Shown: piece by piece, positions 57,186 to 64,000 of the stretch | Layout: every line of letters begins with the position of its first letter | Position numbering within the stretch: position 1 is the first letter of the stretch | From: Volutella citrinella | Lineage: Eukaryota; Ascomycota; Sordariomycetes; Hypocreales; Nectriaceae | Assembly: GCA_034401135.1 (NCBI GenBank) | Contig: JAWZSP010000004.1 | Location: forward strand, 2,418,001-2,482,000 | DNA: 64,000 nucleotides | Direction: 5' to 3' | Notes under the pieces: model-generated | The model's input: the letters and a program-made list of their open reading frames with translations, nothing else | What the model was told of the DNA's origin: nothing | Database searches by the model: none | Position numbers and translations under genes: made by a program

Positions 57186-60100
57186 CTACCAGATGGCGGC
57201 CTGGTCGGCGTCGAACCGCGACAACTCTTTGCCGGCATCCTCCAAATCCTTCTTGGCTTTCATGCGCATGTAAAAGATGGGACAGTCTTTACTGCTGCAA
57301 ATCACCTCGCAGTGCATGCTGCCCTGGCATCGCTGACACTGCGTCCACAAGCGCCCAAACCGGACCTCTAGATCAGACACGCGATCCAGCGTCTTCTTGT
57401 ACAGCTCTCCAACTCGTGGCGCGCAGTTGGCGCAAACCGCCCCTTCCTTCTCATCTTTGCTTGTCAAAGGCTTCTTGCAGCCCATGCACGTCTGTGTCTT
57501 CTTGGCGAACTTCATGAGACCACCCACCGTCGGCGCTGCCACCGAAATGGTTCGCGTGTGGTCGCCCGTCAACAGCTGCCTCGCCTTGGTCTCGCCCAGG
57601 ATGGGCTCGAAAATTCGACCCAGCGGCTTGGCCAGCTGGTTGTCCAGGTAGTAGCGAGTGTCGATTGGCACATTATGTTCCAGCACGTAGATGGGGTCCT
57701 CGGATTTCTCAAAGTTCTTGGCGCCGGTCGCGCCTCGGATCATGACATATGCCACTCGGTCACCGAGTGCCGGCGCCGAGCCCGCGTCGCGCTTCTTCAT
57801 GCGCTGCGCCAGCTCAACGTGGGCTTGCTTTGCTGCATAATCGTCCTTGGTGAGCGCCTTTGTGATGACCAATTTCGACATGTCCACCTTGTTCTGCAGC
57901 AGATCGGCAATCGTCTCTTTCACATACCTGATTTGCCGTGGTTAGCATCTAGCCGCACCCAGCCGCACCCAGCCGACAAATATCCGCACGAAATAACTTA
58001 CTCTTGTGCGCCAGAGACGTCCTGGTCGATCAAGATCATCCTCAGCACCTTTTCAATCACCGTCTGCACGAGGAGACAGTTGTCGCGTCGCACTGTTTCA
58101 ATACCCTTCGTGTCCATCTTGTCGTACTTCTCTGGTTTCGTCCAGTAGAGACCAGCATATCGCTTCTTGTTGATGAGCAGGTAGGGATAGTACACCTTCT
58201 CGAATTCCAGCTTGATCGGCTTGACAAACTTATCCGACACGTACTTGGACGCTTCCTCGCCGAGTTTCATCGCTTCCTTGAGATCTTTCGTACCAAACTT
58301 GATCATGACCGAGTCGGTGTCACCATAAATGACCTGTGCATCATGCGAGTACCCATTGGCAATATTGTAGCGGCTTTCCACCTCGTCCTTCGTCTTCTCA
58401 ATCATTTGTCGACCAAAGCTGGTTGTGCTACTCGCAATTTCAAGACAAGGCAGCTTACCGGTTGTCGCGCCTGTCAAGCCGTACACACTGTTTGCGCTGA
58501 TTTTCAGAGCCAGCTGGCGACCATTCAGCACGGCCTTTTTGAAAGGGTCGGTTTCTACCGCCAGCTCGCGCTTGGCCTGTTTTCGGGCAGAAAGGAGTTC
58601 CTCGAGAATCTGCGCCAAGAGACCCTTGCGCTTCTTGATTGTGACGAAAGCATCGCCGTTTGGCGTGATAATGTAGTCCTCGTCCTTGACTAAACCAAAG
58701 CTCTCGATGGCCTTCTTATTCAGAAGCGTGGTGTAGCATAGGTTGTGCGCTTGCATGATACTGGGGTATAGTGACGCGAAATCGAGTGTAGCAATTGGGA
58801 CATCATAGAAGCCTCGGGTTGGCTCAATGACTGTGGCACCTTCGTATTGGTCATCCGAGGCCTGCGACTTGAGGTTGGGGATGACCAGCTTTTGTTCCAA
58901 TGCTTTTCGGAACAGCTGACTGATAAACTTGATCTGTTGTCCTCGTGATAGCAAGAAGTTGAACGGCACACCCGTGACTCTGGCCATCTCGGTGTAGTTT
59001 TCGACACACGAGAGCTTATCCATCAATCGCTGAGGAAGATAGGCATCCTTCAGACAGTACAAGGCAAGACGCCGTCGAGATTCCGGCGTTCCGTTGAAAA
59101 GTTCAGTAATCATTGTGTGGTGCACATCTTCCTTCTGCTCGCCCAAAAAATGGGCAGATACAGAGTTCAGGGTGTAGCTTCGCAAATGATGATCGCGCTG
59201 GATGAGTTGTAATAGATCGAGTTGCAGACGGCCGTTGGTATTCGTCGCCTTTGTGTCGCGATTGCCCATCTGCTTGCTGGAGAAGTTGGTTTCCTTCGCC
59301 ACGGATGGAACGCTTGGAATTCGAGACCAGTACTCAAACCCGTTGACCTTGAGATGCTTGGCCCTGTCGAGGAGGTAAGGGAAATCGAAGTTTGCAATAT
59401 TGTAGCCGGTGATGATGTCCGGGTCAACTCTGATGAGAAACTGTTGCCACTCGCTCAGCATCTTCTCCTCCTTCTGGAACTCTAGAATCTGTGTCGCCAC
59501 AATCGAGCTGGTTTCCTGAAGACAGAAAACGTTTCGCACAAATGGTTTCTTCTCTCCATATCTTGTTACAACGTTCGCGATCTGGATAACGGGGTCGTAG
59601 TTGGCCTCTGGGAAGATGCCCTTTCGCCCAGCGCATTCGATATCAAATGACAGGATTCGAAGGGGCGCCATCTTGGACCACTCTCCGACTGGTTTGTGTG
59701 CGATGAGATCAAGATAGTTGACCTCGGCTTCGATCTGGCAATTCGATTGTCGGAGGTGTTCGGGAATGAGTTTGAAAGTGGCAGCGGGTGCCTCTACCCA
59801 GGACATGCCTTGGACCTAAAAGCTTGTAAGTAACCCATGCAAATGGACAAGGCGTGGACGAGGTACCTTGCAGTCAACCATGAAACGCAACACATATTGA
59901 ATGTTGTCAAACGTCTGGATCTCGTTTCCGCCTGTCTGCCACATGCGCTTCCAGTTGGCATTTCCAGACTGAATCGTGGATCGGACTCTGTTGATGAACT
60001 TCGGGTCGGTCACGGTGACTTTGAGGTAGGGTGATTGCTTGTTGCCCTGGAATCCGTAAATGCTCTCCCTCATGGCGAGGGCGACTGAGTGGATGGCGGG

Positions 60101-60625
60101 CTGGTGTTGGGCAATCTGGGTTTCTAGGTAGGCCTTGAAGGCCGCGCAATCCTGTGGTTGGAAGGAGACGGGGGCGGCAACGTATAGATAGTGTTTGAAG
60201 TCGGTAACATGCAGCATGACCGAATTGCCGGCCTCGTTGACACCAAAGAGCTTCACAGTGGCCCGGCCACCGTGGAGGGAGCCTTCCTCCGCCTCAATGG
60301 CTTGGAAGCAGAGACTGTCGCGTTCTGGAGAGAAGTCTCCCACGGGAGGCCGATCCCATGCCTGGTCCTTTTCGGTGTTGTTGCGTTTTAGGTCCGAAAT
60401 ATCCTGGCTGAGCTTCTCCAAGACTTCCGACTCAAAGGCACTCTTGGGCTGGCTGGAGCTTAGCTTCGAGCGAGGGTCGTTCTGGGAGCTGATGAATCTT
60501 GAGGCAGGCGACGAGGTGAATGCCTCGACCTTGCGTTTCTTGGCCGATCCGGGCGTCGTGGGGATGTTCTGACGGGTGAGGGACTCGCCCAGCACCCGCT
60601 TCTGAGGGAGCACGGCGCTCGCCAT
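57186..60625 (-). CDS. pol3: DNA polymerase delta catalytic subunit
   Basis: Predicted 1104-residue B-family replicative polymerase (budding yeast Pol3, fission yeast Cdc6). Three exons: 60625-59867, 59815-58002 and 57927-57186. Proofreading motifs are Exo I FDIEC (Asp311, Glu313), Exo [13 protein letters not shown] and Exo [12 protein letters not shown]. Polymerase motifs are [17 protein letters not shown] ([14 protein letters not shown]) and [10 protein letters not shown], with catalytic Asp residues intact. The C-terminus has CysA ([22 protein letters not shown]) and CysB ([19 protein letters not shown]), the latter the iron-sulfur cluster site that contacts the B subunit. The N-terminus carries a basic stretch [11 protein letters not shown], a likely nuclear localisation signal. 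The ATG at 60625 is the first in frame. Its B-subunit partner lies at 5.0-6.7 kb. Confidence 0.97.
57951..57974. repeat. Tandem decamer AGCCGCACCC in POL3 intron 2
   Basis: Two perfect copies plus a partial third copy (AGCC) lie inside the 74-nt intron (57928-58001), between the donor and the CTAAC-like branch region. Confidence 0.9.
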
Positions 60626-62131
60626 GGTGGAGGGCTGGCTCGTCTCTAGCAACGGAGTTGAAGCAGCCAAGGAGATGGGGGGAGATTTGAACAACAAATT
60701 GAGGAGTGGAAGAAGTCACAGGCTTTTTGGCGGTTCAGCTGCTTAGCACGGCTTCTGGATGAAGTTGGTGTGCTAGGAATTGGTGACTTTGGATGGGTGG
60801 TGATAGGCCGGATGAAATCCTCTGACACGACTTTCCCACAGGGCGTGCCATGAAAACGCGACCGTACAACCGTGACGTGACTGCCCCACCTCAGTTTAAT
60901 GGGCTATCACGTGAATTGGCGCGACTTCTTGCCTGAGGCATAGGCCGGCTGCTCACTAGCGGGGGGGGACCCGCCCACCTCCCCTTCACCGAAAATACTG
61001 GGGACAGGTCAGGGGAACAAGATGATTTGACTTCACCCATCAACCATCAGAATAGAAACATGCAAGACCGGTTGAAGTTTATTAAAGCCTATTTGACCTA
61101 TTGCACTTTTGCTATAATGCTCTTCTTTTCTACTAATTGGAGCCATCTATCTCGCATGCTTCCAGCTCGGGAACACTCGGGCCCTCATGGCACTCACCTC
61201 TCATGTCTCTCATCCCATCTGCTGGTGGGACTGGCCCCAGGTCGTCGAATCCACCGCCCATAGCGCAACTATATCCATGTCAGCAACTTCATGATCACCG
61301 CCAAACGAATGCAGCGTGTTCAATGAAATTCGCCAAACAAAATCAGTCATCCATTCTAGACATCCTTGTGACCATCTTGGGTCTTCAGTTAAGCCATGCA
61401 TTGTAGATGCTCATCATGAAAATAAGGCGGGGAAAACAGGTATCAAAATGTGCCTTACCGTCGTGAATGATGAGCAGCACCAAGACGAAGCTGTAGAAGA
61501 CGTCATATCATAGGAGCGTCGGCTGGATAATGCCCGTCCCAGGAGACTGCAGCCATCGCTGCTCGCTGCTGTCGGAAGTCCAGAGGAAGCAGGTGAGCAC
61601 GCGACACCATCAGCTGGGCACGGCTACATAGACAAGCGAACGAGAAGAAGAGGAGAAGTGAAAATAGAGAAAGGCGGTATTTATTTATTATGTAGGCAAT
61701 CCTTTTAGTCATTCAGCACAGCAAAAGAGTGCTGCGGGGTATGGTATGACTTTTGGTCATGCATTCCCCCAAGCTGCAGCCTCATGTAACAGTAATAGGA
61801 CGACCGCCACCCATGCCCTTGTAGTTTGAACACTCCCTGCTGCCATCCCGCCGGGTCTTTCCGTGCCGCAGAATGCAAAGCTTCCTAGACGCGCATACCA
61901 TCCGAAGAATTCTGCTCTAATCATCATGGCTTCGTTAAATGCCTTTGGATGCACCGTGGCGAGGATTATCTGGTGGTTCCCGCCTCAATCTCTTAACGCC
62001 GGCGCTATAATTATTAACTATATTTTCTTCTCACTGATCCAAAGGGGATCAAAATCAATCTAATTCAATCATCCTTGGTTTAATAAAGTCGAAATTCGGA
62101 GAGAGGCGCTTCGTGGTGCCTGCGAATATTC
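60626..62131. promoter_or_regulatory. Interval between POL3 and the rhomboid gene
   Basis: 1.5 kb holding the POL3 promoter (60.63-61.0 kb) and the A+T-rich 3' flank of the rhomboid gene. No supportable gene. ACGCGA at 60855-60860 has the MluI cell-cycle box core form, within 240 nt of the POL3 start, but a six-base match is weak evidence. Confidence 0.4.
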
Positions 62132-63952
62132 TTAAGTGGTCTTGATCGTTCCGAACTCACACCAGCCATTGACATCCTATGCGTGTCAGTATACAAATGG
62201 CAGAATCGAACAAGGGAATCGGGGTGCTGGGCAACTTACAATGCAACTCAGGTACTTGCACCAGCTGCATTCAGGCTGGTTGACGTAGAAGTTGTTGAGC
62301 ATGACGATGAAAACAACAATGATCAGGACAAGCATGCCGGCACGAAGCAGCCACCAGATCCACCACAGGGGCTTTCGACCCTTGAAGAATCCGACAGGGT
62401 TCTTGTAGAAAACTGGCGGTGTCTCGCCGGTGCCCTCGGAAACGGCCGCGTAAGAAAGTTCCTGGCCCATTCTTCGTCGCAGCGAGTTGGGCGAGTGCAG
62501 GACACAAACACCAACGGCGATGCCCGTGATGAAACCACCAATGTGCGCAAAATTGTCGAGACCAGGGAGGAGGCCAAGAACAAAGGAGATGACCATGTCT
62601 AGAATGACGAAGAGCAGGTCCTTGACCGGGTTTCTGCGGTCCTTCCACGAATAAAACAGATCCAGCAGCGTAAGCGCCATGATGCCGAACAGGGATCCTG
62701 ACGCGCCGGTTGACGAAATGAGGGGCGGGGTGAAGAGCCCGCTCATGACGAAACCAAAGATTCCAGCGCTCATGTAGACGATGAAGAACCGTATCGATCC
62801 GATGGCCCTTTCCATATCCTTGGCGATGGTAAGCTGCATAAGCAGATTGAAGCCGATATGGATGAGGCCAGCGTGCATAAAGATGGGGATAATGAATCGG
62901 TACCACTGGTTGGGCGCCGGGGTGTGGTTGAGATCCTCGACCGCATTGTCGGGAGGATTCATGGACTCTGTAGCGCCAAAGCCGCAGACCTTGTCTAGCT
63001 GGCAAGTATCCTTTTCAATGTCGGTGCCCGTTGACCAAGGGCATAGTATAGGGGGCCGCTTGTCCTTCTCGACGGTCTGATAGCCTCGGACGTTGTGCAT
63101 GCATAGTGAGTATCGCGCTCCCATGTTGACCAAGACGGCCGGCGATGGGCCGATCATGGGATTGAATTGGGGCTTGATTGCGATGGGAGATCCGGTCAGC
63201 ATGCCTGCAAAAGGTTAGCATCATGAAGTGCACGCAGGTCAATAAGGTTCAGGAGCGGTGCCCGTTAGCTACTAGTACATACCATTTTTGACAAGCTCGC
63301 CGATAAAGACAGCAATCTGAATGATGGTGAAGAGGTAGACGACCCAGGGGATACGCTTCTTGTTGGCGCCAATCATGCCAAGCTCTCCGAGACGAACCTT
63401 GCCCTTCTTCTTTTTCTTGTGGACGCCGCCAGCAGCACCCGGAGCGTCATAAATGTGGTCGTTCATTTCAGGATCCTTTCCGGGCCTATCTTGCAGGGGG
63501 ATGTCGTCCTGGCTGTTGAGCGGCCGGCCCTGGGCACCGCCGCCATGATAGGAGGTATCCTGGTAGAAGCCTTGCTGGCCGATGTCGCCCGATGGCGAGC
63601 TCTGGTAGCCAGGCCGCGAGTTGCTGTTGTGCATCGGATAGGCGTTGTCGTCGAAGACGCTGTCAAAGGGCGACTGGCTTGGAGGCGGCGGCTGCTGTCC
63701 GTACGGCGACTGATGCTGATGCTGCTGCGTTGGGCCGTTTACGGGAGACACCGTTGTGGGATAGTTGGTCGGCGGGTAGACGGACGAGGGCGAAGCGTAG
63801 TCGGCCTGGTAGGGCGGCGCCGGCGTCGACTGAGGCGAGGGCGTCGGGATGTTGTTGGCCTGGTAGTAGGGCGCAGGCGACGGGGTTGAGGCAGCGTAGG
63901 GAGGGCGCTGTTGGTCGCCTTGGCCTGGGTGGTAGTAGTCGTGGCTTGCCAT
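62132..63952 (-). CDS. Rhomboid-family intramembrane protease-like protein
   Basis: Predicted 559 residues in three exons: 63952-63283, 63204-62240 and 62176-62132. The first 175 residues are Pro/Gln/Ser/Tyr rich and cytosolic-looking, with a KKKKKGK stretch before the first membrane segment (IPWVVYLFTIIQIAVFIGEL, about 200-219). After an extended loop with several Cys come the rhomboid core helices. The catalytic pair is present: Ser392 in STGASGSLFG and His444 in NFAHIGGF, with the oxyanion Asn in HIGFNLLMQ near residue 343. A last membrane segment (MLVLIIVVFIVMLNNFYV) and a Cys-rich tail (CSWCKYLSC) end the protein. It should therefore be an active serine protease in a secretory-pathway membrane; substrates are unknown. 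The 45-nt last exon is supported by phase and by DVNGWCEFG. Confidence 0.9.
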
Positions 63953-64000
63953 GTTGAAGCAGCAGAAATGACTTCAATGGCGGTTCGGGAAAGGGGAATC

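Overview
The window is nuclear DNA of a filamentous ascomycete (Pezizomycotina). The gene complement and protein sequences look most like Sordariomycetes, probably Hypocreales; that order-level placement is my inference from sequence flavour, not from a database search. The evidence is short introns (mostly 49-80 nt) with GTAAGT/GTGAGT-type donors and CTAAC-like branch points, GC-rich codon third positions, and single-copy fungal genes such as a CENP-I/Mis6 homologue, tuberin, URC4, Gid7 and NADP-glutamate dehydrogenase. No rRNA, CRISPR array, intact transposon or convincing tRNA was seen.

Layout. 0.7-13.2 kb is gene-dense, with alternating strands: a PLP-dependent serine/threonine dehydratase (-), an F-box-like hypothetical (+), DNA polymerase delta subunit 2 (-), a CAF16-like ABC ATPase (+), Mis6/CENP-I (-) and URC4 (+). 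13.2-22.1 kb is gene-poor and holds one recognisable gene, a protein that pairs a GH3 C-terminal-like domain with GNAT acetyltransferase domains and has no GH3 barrel. 22.1-34.8 kb carries tuberin/TSC2 (-), the importin-alpha exporter CSE1 (+) and a PH-domain protein (-). 34.8-42.1 kb is a 7.3 kb stretch with no gene I can support. 42.1-53.5 kb carries a Gid7/WDR26 homologue (-), dynamin-like VPS1 (+), a family III CoA-transferase/alpha-methylacyl-CoA racemase-like enzyme (-) and NADP-glutamate dehydrogenase (-). 53.5-57.2 kb is again gene-poor. The end holds the DNA polymerase delta catalytic subunit (-) and a rhomboid-type membrane protein (-).

Together this is mostly core housekeeping: replication (both the catalytic and B subunits of Pol delta, about 50 kb apart), kinetochore, nuclear transport, vesicle fission, TOR signalling and ubiquitin-mediated turnover, with several nitrogen and carbon catabolic enzymes (serine dehydratase, URC4, NADP-GDH). 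There is no biosynthetic cluster, defence island or obvious new multi-gene system. The most unusual items are the barrel-less GH3_C-GNAT gene in its gene-poor setting, two inferred GC-AG introns, an ambiguous Gid7 start with a short upstream ORF, and repeats and palindromes in non-coding DNA. Exon boundaries below were built by hand from splice motifs, reading phase and expected protein continuity. They are internally consistent but have not been checked against transcripts.
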